A DNA stretch of 64,000 nt from the NCBI GenBank assembly GCA_016795245.1, contig JAEUIA010000075.1, positions 1-64,000 on the forward strand. Reading direction: 5' to 3'. A program made the position numbers and the translations under genes. The notes under the pieces are model-generated. The model saw only the letters and a program-made list of their open reading frames with translations. It did no database searches and had not been told where the DNA came from. The stretch comes from Planctomycetota bacterium (GTDB lineage Bacteria; Planctomycetota; UBA1135; GCA-002686595). Positions 1 through 12,413 of this stretch are shown piece by piece; position 1 is the stretch's first letter, and the number at the start of each line of letters is the position of its first letter.

Positions 1-12
1 TTTGCACCACAG

Positions 13-142
13 GAGCCTGGCTCCGTACGGTCAAACTCAGCCAGCCACCGCAACCGAAACAGCGAAAACGGCGGAGTGGAGCCTGACTCCGTACCGTCCT
101 ACACCGACGAATCGGGGAAGAATGGCTCTGGCTCCGTACTCA
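13..142. repeat. Three copies of a short palindromic-core repeat
   Basis: Copies lie at 13-39, 78-94 and 124-142. Each has a core resembling GGAGCCTGGCTCCGTAC, whose first 13 bases are a near-perfect palindrome. The copy at 13-39 matches 26 of 27 bases with one arm of the inverted repeat at 21893-22017. The copy at 124-142 ends in the reverse-complemented stop codon of the vWA gene, so the repeat begins directly at the end of a coding region. This suggests a dispersed post-stop or REP-like element, possibly a terminator. No other gene is seen in 1-139. Confidence 0.6.
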
Positions 143-2980
143 GCGGGGCTTGTTCTCTAGGCGGCGGCGGACGAGGTCGCGCAGTTTGGCTTCGAGTTCG
201 TCGTTCTGGCGCTTCAGGTCGGCGATGGTCTTCTGATCCATCTCGGCCTGGAGACGTTCGAGTTGAGCGCGTCGGTAGTGGTGCTCGCGCACCGCGTCGA
301 TCGCCTGGCACAGTTCGTCGCAGGCCGGGACCGAGCGCAGGATCAGGTCCTTGCTCTTCGAGACGAGCAGCACGAACTCGCTGAATTCGGTGTCACCCGG
401 GATCTCCTTCTGGAGCTTGAGCGATTCGTTCAGGAGGTCGTCCAGCGAATCCCCGCGAGCGTGGATGCTGCGGCGCAGGATCTCGGCGAACTGCGCGGCC
501 AGCACGGCCTTGCGGTAGCTCTGACCGGCGCCTTCGAAAGTCGAGACCTGGTTGCCTGAGACGGCATGTTCGATTTCGGACGCCTTGTCCGACTCTGCGT
601 TCAGGCCGAAGTTGCGCGGCTCTTTCCAACGCACGCGCACGGTCGCGAGCGGCTTCTCGCTGCTCGCCGGGCCCTGGCGCTCCAGCTCGTAGAGGGCGGT
701 CACCTGGTGTCCGGCACCGAGTTCGCCCGCATCGACCTTGTCGTTGCGGAAATCGGCGTCGGCGATGGCGCGGTTCTCGTAACCGAGCAATCGATAGCGC
801 AGGACCTGCTGCGGGTCGAACTCGACCTGGATCTTGACGTCGCGCGCGATCGGCTGGAACGCGCCCGAGAAGTTGTCGACGAGCTGCTTCTTCGCTTCAG
901 CGGGCGAGTCGATGTACGTGCACATGCCGTCGGCCTTGTCGGCCAACTGCTCGAGCAGCACGTCGTTGTGGTTGTTCATGCCGACGCCGATCGTGTTGAG
1001 GTAGATCCCTTTTTCGCGCATGGGCTTCACGCGCTCGGCGATCTTCGCCGGGTCTTTTTCTCCAACGTTGGCGACGCCGTCCGACAGAAACACCACTCGA
1101 TTCGTGGCTTCCAGGTCAAGGCCGCCCAGCGCGATCGCGTAGCCGAGCTCCAGCCCGGCGTTGCTGTTCGTGCTGCCTTCGGGCTTGAGCGGCTGGATCG
1201 CCGACTCGATCGCGGCGCGGTCGCTGATGTTCGTCAGCGGCAGCACGACGCTCGCGTCGGTCGAGAACTTGACGATGCCGATCTTGTCGTAGGGATCGAG
1301 CTGCGTCGTGAGCAGGCGCATGGCGTGCTTGACCATCTCGAGGCGATTCTGCTCGCGCATCGAGCCCGAAACATCGACCACGAAGGTCAGGTTCATGCGC
1401 GGACGCTCGACCTTCGACAAGTCCTTGCCGCGCACGACGACGCGCAGCATCTGGCGCGTGGTGTCGGTGCTGAAACGGCTGGCGGTCAGGTTCGTGTGGA
1501 TCCCGAACACGCCGTTCGTCGGCGCGGGCGCGTCGGATTTGAAGTAGTTGACGAACTCCTCGGTCCGGATCTGCGCCTTCTCGGGCACGTTGCCCTCTTC
1601 GATGTAACGGCGCGCGAGCGTGTACGACGCCGTGTCGACGTCGGCCGCGAAGGTCGACAGCGAATCCAACGCCGTCACTTCGAAGGGATTGTCGCCCCAG
1701 AAGCGGAAGAACATGTCGCGCGGCTTCTCGTTCGGGCGCGGGCGGCAATCCTCCAAGATGCGCCGGCACCGCATGTCGAGATAGGCTTGCTGATCGACGG
1801 GCGAGAGTTCGTACCAGGAGACGGATTCATCGCGATCCAGCTCTTCGGCGTGTTCGAAGTCCGCGCCTAGGCCGAGGGCCCGTTTCTCCTTGCCCAGCTT
1901 CAGAGCCACGGCGTCGTCCTTGAACGCACCGCGGCGATTTTCTCCAGGGGCGCCCGTCGCTGCGCCGGTAGAACCGCTGTAGCCCAGGCTCTGCACCCCT
2001 CCGCGAGAATCAACGGCCGGCGCCGCACTCCCTGGTCCTTTGTAGTTGCCGCCACCCGAAGCCCCCGGCGTGGCGGGGCTCGCAGGCGCGGTTGGCGACG
2101 GCTGTACGCCACCGGAGGGCCTCACGAGTACCCCGCTCTGGCTGCTCTGTTCGAGTCGCTTTCGCGCCGCGAGCGGCGCAGATTTCGACTCCGGCACTGC
2201 AGTCGTTGTCGCCAAGCGTCCAGCTTCGGCGGGGCGAGCGGGAGCACCGCCGCCTGCCACGGTCGAGGTGTCGACGTAACCTCGGCTCGCATCTTCTTTG
2301 GCCTGTTCCTGCCCGACGGCCCGATCGAACGAAACGTCGTATTGCTGCGTGCTCTCGACCAGCACGACCTCGGTCTTGTTGCGCGTGTTGCCCTTTTCGC
2401 CGGCGTCAATGCTGTCGCGCAGGCGCACTTCGGTCTGCGGCTCATTCATGGACAAGAGCCCTCCGGCGAACTTGTCGTCGCCGGCCTTCTTGGGTACCTC
2501 GGCCACGTTGGGGTTGTTCGGGAAGTTGGTGCCCGGCTGGTCCTGCCGTGCAGACTTCAGCGTCTCACCCGAATTTCTCGGCTCGGTGTCCGCGGGAACG
2601 CGTTTGCCGAAGTCCCACGGCGCCTGAGCGACCTGCGTCGATTCGTAGGCGACCGGCCGCGTGACTTCGCGCACGATCACCGCACCCAGCGCCACAGCAC
2701 CCAGACCGGCGGCGAGCCGCATCCAGGGCACGGATTGCCAGGCGCCAGGCTTGGACGACGCGGCAGCGGAGTAAACCGTCTCGGCTGCTTGCGGAGAGAG
2801 CGATTCGTCCTTGGCCAGGGCGGTTTTCACCAGACCGATGGTGCGCTCGAGCGTGTCCTTCTGCGCGCGCAGCTCGGGCGAGCGCAACAGCTCGCGTTCG
2901 ATGGCGGCGCGTTCTTCGCTCGTGCCCTCGCCGAGGACGTAGGCGCACAGTTGTTCGTGTTGTTCTTGATGGTTCGTCAT
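140..2980 (-). CDS. YfbK-type von Willebrand factor A protein, membrane-anchored
   Basis: This 946-residue protein has a short N-terminal domain resembling the anti-sigma-like start of planctomycete vWA proteins. One hydrophobic segment follows at about residues 85-103, then a long low-complexity Gly/Ala/Pro/Thr linker. A vWA domain has the MIDAS sequence DVSGSM near residue 535 and is preceded by the conserved region that begins around FSTFAADVDTASY. The C-terminal part fits the DUF3520 region of YfbK-like proteins. vWA domains bind metal and mediate protein contacts; the partner is unknown. The ATG overlaps the stop of the upstream ECF sigma gene by 4 bases, so the two are probably translationally coupled and the protein may act in that sigma factor's signalling. 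The stop falls inside a repeat (124-142). Confidence 0.85.
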   Translation of the reverse strand: MTNHQEQHEQLCAYVLGEGTSEERAAIERELLRSPELRAQKDTLERTIGLVKTALAKDESLSPQAAETVYSAAASSKPGAWQSVPWMRLAAGLGAVALGAVIVREVTRPVAYESTQVAQAPWDFGKRVPADTEPRNSGETLKSARQDQPGTNFPNNPNVAEVPKKAGDDKFAGGLLSMNEPQTEVRLRDSIDAGEKGNTRNKTEVVLVESTQQYDVSFDRAVGQEQAKEDASRGYVDTSTVAGGGAPARPAEAGRLATTTAVPESKSAPLAARKRLEQSSQSGVLVRPSGGVQPSPTAPASPATPGASGGGNYKGPGSAAPAVDSRGGVQSLGYSGSTGAATGAPGENRRGAFKDDAVALKLGKEKRALGLGADFEHAEELDRDESVSWYELSPVDQQAYLDMRCRRILEDCRPRPNEKPRDMFFRFWGDNPFEVTALDSLSTFAADVDTASYTLARRYIEEGNVPEKAQIRTEEFVNYFKSDAPAPTNGVFGIHTNLTASRFSTDTTRQMLRVVVRGKDLSKVERPRMNLTFVVDVSGSMREQNRLEMVKHAMRLLTTQLDPYDKIGIVKFSTDASVVLPLTNISDRAAIESAIQPLKPEGSTNSNAGLELGYAIALGGLDLEATNRVVFLSDGVANVGEKDPAKIAERVKPMREKGIYLNTIGVGMNNHNDVLLEQLADKADGMCTYIDSPAEAKKQLVDNFSGAFQPIARDVKIQVEFDPQQVLRYRLLGYENRAIADADFRNDKVDAGELGAGHQVTALYELERQGPASSEKPLATVRVRWKEPRNFGLNAESDKASEIEHAVSGNQVSTFEGAGQSYRKAVLAAQFAEILRRSIHARGDSLDDLLNESLKLQKEIPGDTEFSEFVLLVSKSKDLILRSVPACDELCQAIDAVREHHYRRAQLERLQAEMDQKTIADLKRQNDELEAKLRDLVRRRLENKPR

Positions 2981-3639
2981 GAGAGTTCTCCTTGCGCTCC
3001 GCTCGTTCGTGCAGAGTCCATGCGCGCAGACGGCGCCGATCGCGAAGTTCTTGCGCTTCCGTCCGACATTGCGAGCAACGGTTGCAGCTGAGCTCCCAGC
3101 GCTTGCAAGCCGACGCTGACCAACCAGCCGACGGTGCCGATTTTTTTGCCCGTGATCTCGGCGATCTCCTTGTACGAGCGCTCACCGAGCAAGCGCAGCA
3201 CGAGCACCTCGCGCTGGTCCGCCGGCAGCTTTTCGACTTCGCGCTTCACGATCGCACGCGTATCGTGCTCGTCGATGCGCGACATCTCGCCGTCTGTTCC
3301 TTCGTGGCGCGCAGCCTGGTGCTCGCGCCGGTTGCGCCGCGTTTCAGATCGAATCAGGTCCATACAGTTGTTCCTCGTCACGGTGTGCAGCCACGAGAGC
3401 AGGTGAGCGCGTTCCAGGCCTGCATCCCCGTCGGCCTCGGGCGGAACCACGGGTGGGTTCTGCGCGAGCTTCATGAACGCCTCTTGCACGGCGTCCTCGT
3501 ACGGGCCACCCGCGCCTAGAACTGCGCGAGCGTGTTGGAGCAGACAGCCCTCGTGGCGTTTCACCAGCTCGGTGAATGCGGCTGTGTCTCCCTTGCGATG
3601 TCTGCGAAGCAATTGCCCGTCGGGGGTTTCATTCATCAT
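2977..3639 (-). CDS. ECF RNA polymerase sigma factor
   Basis: This 220-residue protein has a sigma-70 region 2 near the N-terminus (EDAVQEAFMKLAQ, then LHTVTRNNCMDLIR) and a region 4 helix-turn-helix (LPADQREVLVLRLLGERSYKEIAEITGK). There is no region 1 or 3, as usual for extracytoplasmic-function factors. About 50 residues follow region 4. It is the first gene of a two-gene unit with the vWA protein. The start has tandem ATG codons at 3639 and 3636. The 180 bases separating it from the divergent arginase gene should hold both promoters, but I see no unambiguous element. The target regulon cannot be told from the sequence. Confidence 0.88.
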   Translation of the reverse strand: MMNETPDGQLLRRHRKGDTAAFTELVKRHEGCLLQHARAVLGAGGPYEDAVQEAFMKLAQNPPVVPPEADGDAGLERAHLLSWLHTVTRNNCMDLIRSETRRNRREHQAARHEGTDGEMSRIDEHDTRAIVKREVEKLPADQREVLVLRLLGERSYKEIAEITGKKIGTVGWLVSVGLQALGAQLQPLLAMSDGSARTSRSAPSARMDSARTSGAQGELS

Positions 3640-3821
3640 CGGGAAGGCCTTCAGCGGTGCGAACGGAGGCCGGGGCTGGCCTCTTGGCGAATTCCGGGGC
3701 AGTTCTTGCCCTTTCGCGCTCGCTCACGCGGGCGCGCTCGGTCGTGAAATACGGTGTATCAGGTTGCAGAATGCACGGTCGCTGACCAACCCTACCTTCC
3801 TTTCCTCTAGCCTCGCCCCGG

Positions 3822-4871
3822 ATGACGCCTGTGAATACGACCTTCGATCCCGATGCTGCAGCACCCGCCGATGCCGGGTTGTTCGGCTTGCCTGCTGATC
3901 CAGAGAACGCGGTCGTGCACGTCGTGCCCGTGCCGTTCGACGCCACGACGTCGTATCGCAAGGGCACGGCGCGCGGCCCCGAAGCGATCTTGCGCGCGAG
4001 CCTGCAGGTCGATTTGTTCGACGTGATGACAGGCACGCCCTGGTCGAAGGGCATCTGTATGCTCGACCCGAACGCGAAGATCGCGAAGCTCAATGCCAAA
4101 GCGACGAAGAAGGCCGACCGCATCATCGAACTCGGTGGGAGAATCGGGAAGAACAAGGAGCTGGCGAAGGACCTCGCGCTCGTGAACGCGATCGGTGCGG
4201 AGGTGAATGCGATCGTGCGCGAGCAGGTTGACCGCATCCTCGACGCCGGCAAGCTGCCGTGCGTCGTCGGCGGCGATCATTCGACGCCTTTCGGCGGAAT
4301 TCAGGCTTGCTCCGAGCGTTTTCCAAACTTCGGCATCTTGCATTTCGACGCACATGCCGACTTGCGCGAGGCCTACGAAGGCTTCGAGTGGTCGCACGCC
4401 TCGATCATGCACAACGTGGTCACGAAGCTGCCGAAGGTGTCGAAGCTCGTGCAGGTCGGAATCCGCGATCTCGGCGAGCGTGAGCATGCGCTGATCGCGA
4501 GCCCCAAGGGCAAGATCCACACGCTGTTCGACGTCGACTGGGGTCGCGCGAAGGCCGACGGCACGAATCTGCGACACATGGTGCGCAAGACGATCCAGCA
4601 GTTGCCCGATCACGTGTGGGTCTCGTTCGACGTCGACGGCCTCGATCCGACCTTGTGCCCGAACACCGGGACGCCCGTGCCGGGTGGCTTGTCGTGGCAC
4701 GATGCGATGCTCTGGTTGGAGGAGCTGTCGCGCTCATCGCGGCGCGTGGTGGGCCTGGACCTGAACGAGGTCTCGCCCGGCGATGCGCCCGACGACGTCG
4801 ATTCGTGGGATGCGATCGTCGGAGCGCGCCTGCTCTACCGCCTGATCGGGACGGCGCTCTTGACGCGCTAG
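3822..4871 (+). CDS. Arginase/agmatinase (ureohydrolase) family enzyme
   Basis: This 349-residue ureohydrolase has the binuclear manganese motifs in order: GGDHS (about residues 150-154), DAHAD (about 176-180) and SFDVDGLDP (about 268-276). After the last comes the family signature TGTPVPGG. The family hydrolyses guanidino compounds such as arginine, agmatine, guanidinobutyrate or formiminoglutamate. The exact substrate cannot be assigned and no polyamine or histidine-degradation gene is adjacent. An insertion of about 40 residues before the GGDHS motif contains two Lys-rich stretches. No clear Shine-Dalgarno precedes the ATG at 3822. The stop TAG runs directly into the left arm of a long inverted repeat. 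Confidence 0.88.
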   Translation: MTPVNTTFDPDAAAPADAGLFGLPADPENAVVHVVPVPFDATTSYRKGTARGPEAILRASLQVDLFDVMTGTPWSKGICMLDPNAKIAKLNAKATKKADRIIELGGRIGKNKELAKDLALVNAIGAEVNAIVREQVDRILDAGKLPCVVGGDHSTPFGGIQACSERFPNFGILHFDAHADLREAYEGFEWSHASIMHNVVTKLPKVSKLVQVGIRDLGEREHALIASPKGKIHTLFDVDWGRAKADGTNLRHMVRKTIQQLPDHVWVSFDVDGLDPTLCPNTGTPVPGGLSWHDAMLWLEELSRSSRRVVGLDLNEVSPGDAPDDVDSWDAIVGARLLYRLIGTALLTR

Positions 4872-5084
4872 TTCGCCCCCGATCGCGGGATCCGTAGCCC
4901 GTCCCGATCTCTTCGCGGATCTGTTGAATACGGTGCCAGAGCAATTTCATCACAGTTCGCCCGGGTTGCGTGACTGCTCGCTGACGGCGGTCGGCGAACT
5001 GTGATGAAATTGCTCTGGCACCGTATTCAACAGATCCGCGAAGAGATCGGGACGGGCTACGGATTCCGCGATCGGGAGGCGAAC
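4872..5084. repeat. Long intergenic inverted repeat (about 90-base arms)
   Basis: The left arm (about 4872-4961) begins at the arginase stop codon. Its near-perfect reverse complement occupies about 4993-5084, around a spacer of about 31 bases. By eye the arms differ at only about three positions, all in the outermost part. The transcript could fold into one very long hairpin. There is no transposase and no clear target-site duplication. The interval is otherwise gene-free; the next gene starts at 5149 on the same strand. A strong terminator or mRNA-stabilising hairpin, or a relic of a mobile palindrome, are all possible. Confidence 0.85.
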
Positions 5085-5148
5085 TCGAAATGGCGCGCGG
5101 CCGCAAGCGTAGGGCATTGCATTCCCGCTTCGAGAGCCGAGGAACGCG

Positions 5149-5766
5149 ATGACCGACACCACACCGACCCCTGACGAACCGCTTCCGCCGCCCGTTCCTC
5201 CGACCGATGAACCGCGAGGTTCAGGGCCCGCCGGCTGGCCGGGGGAGATCCTCTCCAGCGCTACGGACCGACCGCCGGAGAAGGCTCCCGTCCAGGAGGT
5301 CGACGCGGTGCCGCTGTCGAAGCGCGAAACGCGCGGACCGTCCATTCAGGTCGAAGCCGAACGGCGTTCGGCGGCCGGCGATGCGGGAGCTGCGGGCAAT
5401 CCGCCGCCGCCGTCGCCCGGCGGACAGGCCGCTGCCGCGGCGCCCTACACCGGAACGCGCGCCTGGGCCGTGCTGATGCACCTCGCCTATCTGATTCCGT
5501 TCAACCTGCCTGGTCTGATCGTCACGCTGGTGATCTGGCTCAGCACGCGCCGCGACGACCCCTTCGCCGACCACCAAGGCCGCGAGGCGCTCAACTTCCA
5601 ACTCGTCTACGCCGGCGTGAGCATCGTGCTCGGCCTGTCGTGTTTCCTGTCGTGGCTGTACTTCCCGGTGTGGGTCTTGGGCGCGGTCCTCTCGATCGTG
5701 GCTGCGGTCGAAGCGGGCGACGGCAAGCGTCATCGCTACCCGTACATCTTCCGCCTGATCGGGTGA
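5149..5766 (+). CDS. DUF4870-family small membrane protein
   Basis: The protein has 205 residues. The first 95 or so form a disordered Pro/Glu/Arg-rich cytoplasmic extension. The remainder matches the DUF4870 (Tic20-like) pattern: TRAWAVLMHLAYLIPF, a second helix, the hydrophilic signature with DHQGREALNFQ, two closely spaced helices, and a short C-terminal YPYIFRLI tail. It should be an integral inner-membrane protein; the biochemical role of the family is unknown. GAGGAA upstream supports the ATG at 5149. It is followed at 24 bases by the PuuD-like gene on the same strand. Confidence 0.85.
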   Translation: MTDTTPTPDEPLPPPVPPTDEPRGSGPAGWPGEILSSATDRPPEKAPVQEVDAVPLSKRETRGPSIQVEAERRSAAGDAGAAGNPPPPSPGGQAAAAAPYTGTRAWAVLMHLAYLIPFNLPGLIVTLVIWLSTRRDDPFADHQGREALNFQLVYAGVSIVLGLSCFLSWLYFPVWVLGAVLSIVAAVEAGDGKRHRYPYIFRLIG

Positions 5767-5790
5767 CGCGCGTCGTGTAGGCTGGGCGCG

Positions 5791-6528
5791 ATGTCGCTCC
5801 AGCCTCGACCGCTCATCGCGATCAACGGATTGCTCAACGCCGGCCCGACGAAGAAGCTCGAGCTGGCGACGCGCTACGCCGACGCGATCCTGAAACACGG
5901 CGGGATTCCCGTCGCGATTCCACCGATCGGCGGACCGACCGATGTCGAGCGGCTGCTCGCGCGCGTCGACGGTGTCTTGCTCTCGGGCGGCGACGATTTC
6001 GACACCGCGCGTCTGGGGCTGGGACCGGTTCATCCGGCGGCCACGTTGACACCGAGCGAAAAACAGGAGTTCGACTTCGTGCTCGTGCGCGCCGTGATCG
6101 CGCGCAAGGTGCCGGTGCTCGGCATCTGCTACGGCATGCAACTGCTCGGTCTCGCGGAAGGTGCCCGGATCCACCAGCACTTGCCCGACGATCGGCCTGG
6201 TTCGCAGCCGCACAAAGGCGACGTCGTGCACGCGGTCGATGTCGAGCCCGAGACGAAGCTCTCTCGCCTGGTGCGCGAGCGCTCGCTCGACGTCGTCTCG
6301 CGCCACCATCAAGCCCTGGCGTCCGTCGCCGAGCCGTGGCGCGTGTGCGCGCGCGACCGCGAGGGCCTGATCGAAGCCATCGAACGCAGCGGCCATCCCT
6401 TCGCGGTCGGCGTGCAATGGCACCCCGAGCTTTCGCGCGAAGGCACACCGAACGACCGTATTTTCCAGGGTTTGGTGGGCGCCGCCGCGATCGCAGCGAC
6501 GCAACGCGCGCTCGGAGTCCACGCGTGA
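5791..6528 (+). CDS. Class I glutamine amidotransferase, PuuD-like (peptidase C26)
   Basis: This 245-residue protein has the class I amidotransferase triad: Cys113 in GICYGMQLLG, and His211 with Glu213 in VQWHPE. An oxyanion-region SGGDDFD motif lies near residue 65. Family members hydrolyse gamma-glutamyl bonds, for example gamma-glutamyl-GABA in putrescine breakdown, and the length is normal. No other putrescine-catabolism gene is nearby, so the physiological substrate is uncertain. The TGA stop is embedded in the GTGA that starts aroB, so the two are translationally coupled even though no shared pathway is apparent. Confidence 0.85.
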   Translation: MSLQPRPLIAINGLLNAGPTKKLELATRYADAILKHGGIPVAIPPIGGPTDVERLLARVDGVLLSGGDDFDTARLGLGPVHPAATLTPSEKQEFDFVLVRAVIARKVPVLGICYGMQLLGLAEGARIHQHLPDDRPGSQPHKGDVVHAVDVEPETKLSRLVRERSLDVVSRHHQALASVAEPWRVCARDREGLIEAIERSGHPFAVGVQWHPELSREGTPNDRIFQGLVGAAAIAATQRALGVHA

Positions 6529-7604
6529 AGACGGTGCGCGTCGCGACCGCGGTCGCGTACGACGTGCGCATCGGGCCGGGTTTGCTGGCCGGCGCGCATG
6601 AAGCCGTGCGCGGTCGCTCCGCGTGTGCTGTGGTCAGCGACAAGAAGGTCACGCGCCTTTACAAGAGCTCCGTCGGGACGTTGGCGGACAGCCCGTGGTT
6701 CGAGCTCGAACCGGGCGAGGACTCGAAATCGTTCGCCACGCTCGAGCGCGTGCTCGATTTCCAGAGCAGGTCGCGCCTCGACCGCCGCTCGACACTGATC
6801 GCCTTCGGCGGCGGAGTCGTAGGCGACGTCGGCGGGATGGCCGCTGCGCTGTACATGCGCGGCATCCAGTACGTGCAGGTGCCGACGACGCTGCTCGCGC
6901 AGGTCGATTCCTCGGTCGGCGGCAAGACGGCGGTGAACCTGGCCGCCGGAAAAAACCTGGCCGGCGTGTTCCACCAACCCTCGCTCGTGATCGCCGACAC
7001 CAGCACGCTCGCGACGCTCTCCGACGACGAGTTCCGCTCCGGCCTGGGTGAAGTGATCAAGACGGCGCTGCTCACCGGCGCGGACGCGCTCGCCCTGCTC
7101 GAGCGCGACGCGAGCCGCATCTGGTCGCGCGACCCGTCCGCGCTCGAAACCGTGGTCGAGATGTGCGTGCGCACCAAGGCCGCAATCGTCTCGCGCGACC
7201 CCCACGAAAAGGGCCCGCGCAAGCTGCTCAACCTCGGACACACGTTCGCCCACGCGATCGAGCACGAGGCCGGCTACGGCAAGGTACCGCACGGAGTCGC
7301 CGTCGGGGTCGGCCTGTGTCTCGCGCTCGCGACGAGTCAGCGCACGCAGCGCCTCGCCGATCCCGAATTGCCCGCCCGCGTCGATGCGCTCCTGGCCGCG
7401 TTCGGCATGCCACGCTCGCTCGCCGCCCTGACCGGCGTGAAGCTCGACCCCGCGCGCCTCGTCAGCGCCATGAGCCTCGACAAAAAGAACGCCGCCGGGA
7501 AGTTGCGCCTCGTGCTGCCCGTGTCCGCCGGCGATGCCATTTTCGACGTCGAAGTCGACGAGCCGTCCCTCCTTGCCACCCTGCGCGCGCCGCACAGCGC
7601 TTGA
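6525..7604 (+). CDS. aroB: 3-dehydroquinate synthase
   Basis: The product (359 residues from the GTG at 6525) converts DAHP to 3-dehydroquinate in the shikimate pathway, using NAD and a divalent metal. The NAD-binding [10 protein letters not shown] segment is present, followed by [20 protein letters not shown], the GEVIKTALL segment, and the metal-binding [13 protein letters not shown] stretch. I chose the GTG that overlaps the upstream TGA because the recognisable AroB sequence starts there. A longer reading from 6336 would only add sequence antisense to nothing and in the wrong frame of the PuuD-like gene. Length is normal for the family. The enzyme is cytosolic. Confidence 0.93.
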   Translation: MKTVRVATAVAYDVRIGPGLLAGAHEAVRGRSACAVVSDKKVTRLYKSSVGTLADSPWFELEPGEDSKSFATLERVLDFQSRSRLDRRSTLIAFGGGVVGDVGGMAAALYMRGIQYVQVPTTLLAQVDSSVGGKTAVNLAAGKNLAGVFHQPSLVIADTSTLATLSDDEFRSGLGEVIKTALLTGADALALLERDASRIWSRDPSALETVVEMCVRTKAAIVSRDPHEKGPRKLLNLGHTFAHAIEHEAGYGKVPHGVAVGVGLCLALATSQRTQRLADPELPARVDALLAAFGMPRSLAALTGVKLDPARLVSAMSLDKKNAAGKLRLVLPVSAGDAIFDVEVDEPSLLATLRAPHSA

Positions 7605-7773
7605 GAGGTGCGCCGGAGCGATCGAGGGTCGCCACGTAGACGCCTTCGGCGTCGAAACGGGGCGCGCGATTTGTTTCAATCCGGCGGTTTGGCCCCCACC
7701 GAACCGTTCCTGGAATCGAGGTACGCGCCTCGACCTCGAACGCACGACTGACGCCGCGCCGATCCCCCGCACG

Positions 7774-11019
<3,246 letters not shown>

Positions 11020-11021
11020 GG

Positions 11022-12263
11022 CTACCGCCGCAATTCAGCGGCGCGCGCGTGAGCCTCCAGGCCCTCCATGCGTGCGAAACGGGCTGCATCCGAAGCCAGA
11101 TCGCTCGCATTCGTGGTGTCGAGCCAACTGCGAATGCGCAGGAACGTGAACACAGACAGACCACCGCGCGATCGCGACCCGCGCGCGATCGGCAACACGT
11201 AGTTCGGCCCCGCGCCGTAGTCACCGAACGCTTCGGCGCTGTGGGACCCGATGAACAATGTGCCGCAGTGGCGCACGAGGTACGCAGCCAGACTCGAATC
11301 GCGCAGCATCAACTGCAGATGACCGGGAGCGATCTCGTCGACGACGTGGATCGCGCGCCGCAGATCGGGCTCGACGACGGCGAAGCCGTGCTCGAGCGCG
11401 CGACGAATCTCGGCGGCGCGAGGCAGGGACTCGAGTTGCGATTCGAGCTCGCGCTCGACGCGCTCGACGAGGCCGGCCTCGAGGCTCACGAGGATCGGAA
11501 AGCCGCCTTGGTGCTCCGCCTGCGCCAGCAGATCGGCAGCGACGAAGCGCGCATCGGCCGTCTCGTCCGCCACGATCAGGAGCTCGTTCGGGCCGTCGAG
11601 CAGATCGATCGCGATGCGTCCGGCGACGCATTGCTTCGCAGCCGTGATGGAGCGGTCGCCGACGCCGACGATCGCGTCGCAGGCTGGAATTCCACCGGCA
11701 CCGTGCGCGAGTGCCGCGATCGCGGGAGCGCCGCCGACCGCGAGCAACGAATCCACTCCGGCGACGTGCGCTGCCGCGAACACGATCGGTGCCGGACGCG
11801 CGGTCGCGAGCCAGACGTCGCGCACTCCGGCCGCGCGCGCAGTGACGACCGTCATCAGCACGGCGGAAGGCAACGGAACCGGGCCCGCCGCGACGTAGCA
11901 ACCGGCGCGCTCGACGGGCTCGACGGTGTGACCCGCACGACCACCCGGGAACACCAGGCTCATGTCGGTGATGGCGCGTCGCTGTGCCGACGCGAACGTA
12001 CGCAGACGATCAGCCGTGCGCCGCAAGAGTGCGAGGTCGCGATCGTCGACCTTCTGTGCGGCCTCTTCGATGGCATTGCGGTCGTACACCAGCTGCTCAT
12101 CGGCACGCCAGTCACCGACGCGCTGCGCGTGCTCTTTGAAGGCCGGCTCACCGCGCAAGCGAACATCGTCGACGACGCGCGCGGCGGAACTCGCGACAGA
12201 AACATCCATCGCGGTTCTGACGGGGCGCGCGGCTTCCTCGGTTGATAGACGGCGCAGCTTCAC
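11022..12263 (-). CDS. hisD: Histidinol dehydrogenase with Glu-to-Gly change at catalytic EH pair
   Basis: The protein has 413 residues from a GTG start. HisD oxidises L-histidinol to L-histidine with two NAD, using a zinc ion. The zinc-ligand motifs are present: LLAQAEHQ (Gln and His), the Asp in SAEAFGDYGAGPNYVLP, and a His in the C-terminal EAHARAAEL. The motif that in characterised HisD reads APEHL, carrying the catalytic Glu-His pair, here reads APGHL (Gly314, His315); the codon is GGT at 11324-11322. No other his gene is nearby. The protein is slightly shorter than the usual length of about 430 residues. It is either a functional variant or a diverged paralogue. Confidence 0.85.
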   Translation of the reverse strand: MKLRRLSTEEAARPVRTAMDVSVASSAARVVDDVRLRGEPAFKEHAQRVGDWRADEQLVYDRNAIEEAAQKVDDRDLALLRRTADRLRTFASAQRRAITDMSLVFPGGRAGHTVEPVERAGCYVAAGPVPLPSAVLMTVVTARAAGVRDVWLATARPAPIVFAAAHVAGVDSLLAVGGAPAIAALAHGAGGIPACDAIVGVGDRSITAAKQCVAGRIAIDLLDGPNELLIVADETADARFVAADLLAQAEHQGGFPILVSLEAGLVERVERELESQLESLPRAAEIRRALEHGFAVVEPDLRRAIHVVDEIAPGHLQLMLRDSSLAAYLVRHCGTLFIGSHSAEAFGDYGAGPNYVLPIARGSRSRGGLSVFTFLRIRSWLDTTNASDLASDAARFARMEGLEAHARAAELRR

Positions 12264-12413
12264 GGTGCGATTCCTCCGACAGCGGCGTGTGCGGGCGGGA
12301 GCTTCATGACGCCCGGATCCTACGTCGAGTTGGAAATCCTCGCTCGCCGGGCTGGGCTGAAATCCAGGTGGGACCGCTCGGTCCCGAACGTGCGGCCGCG
12401 GCGACTGCGCGCT

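Noticed and set aside
566..1870. Long plus-strand open frame (434 codons) antisense to the vWA gene
   Set aside because: The minus strand gives a clear vWA domain. The antisense product is His/Arg/Val-rich with no motif, as expected of the reverse of a GC-rich gene.
5221..6522. Long minus-strand open frame antisense to DUF4870 and puuD-like genes
   Set aside because: No recognisable domain; both plus-strand genes have motifs and ribosome sites.
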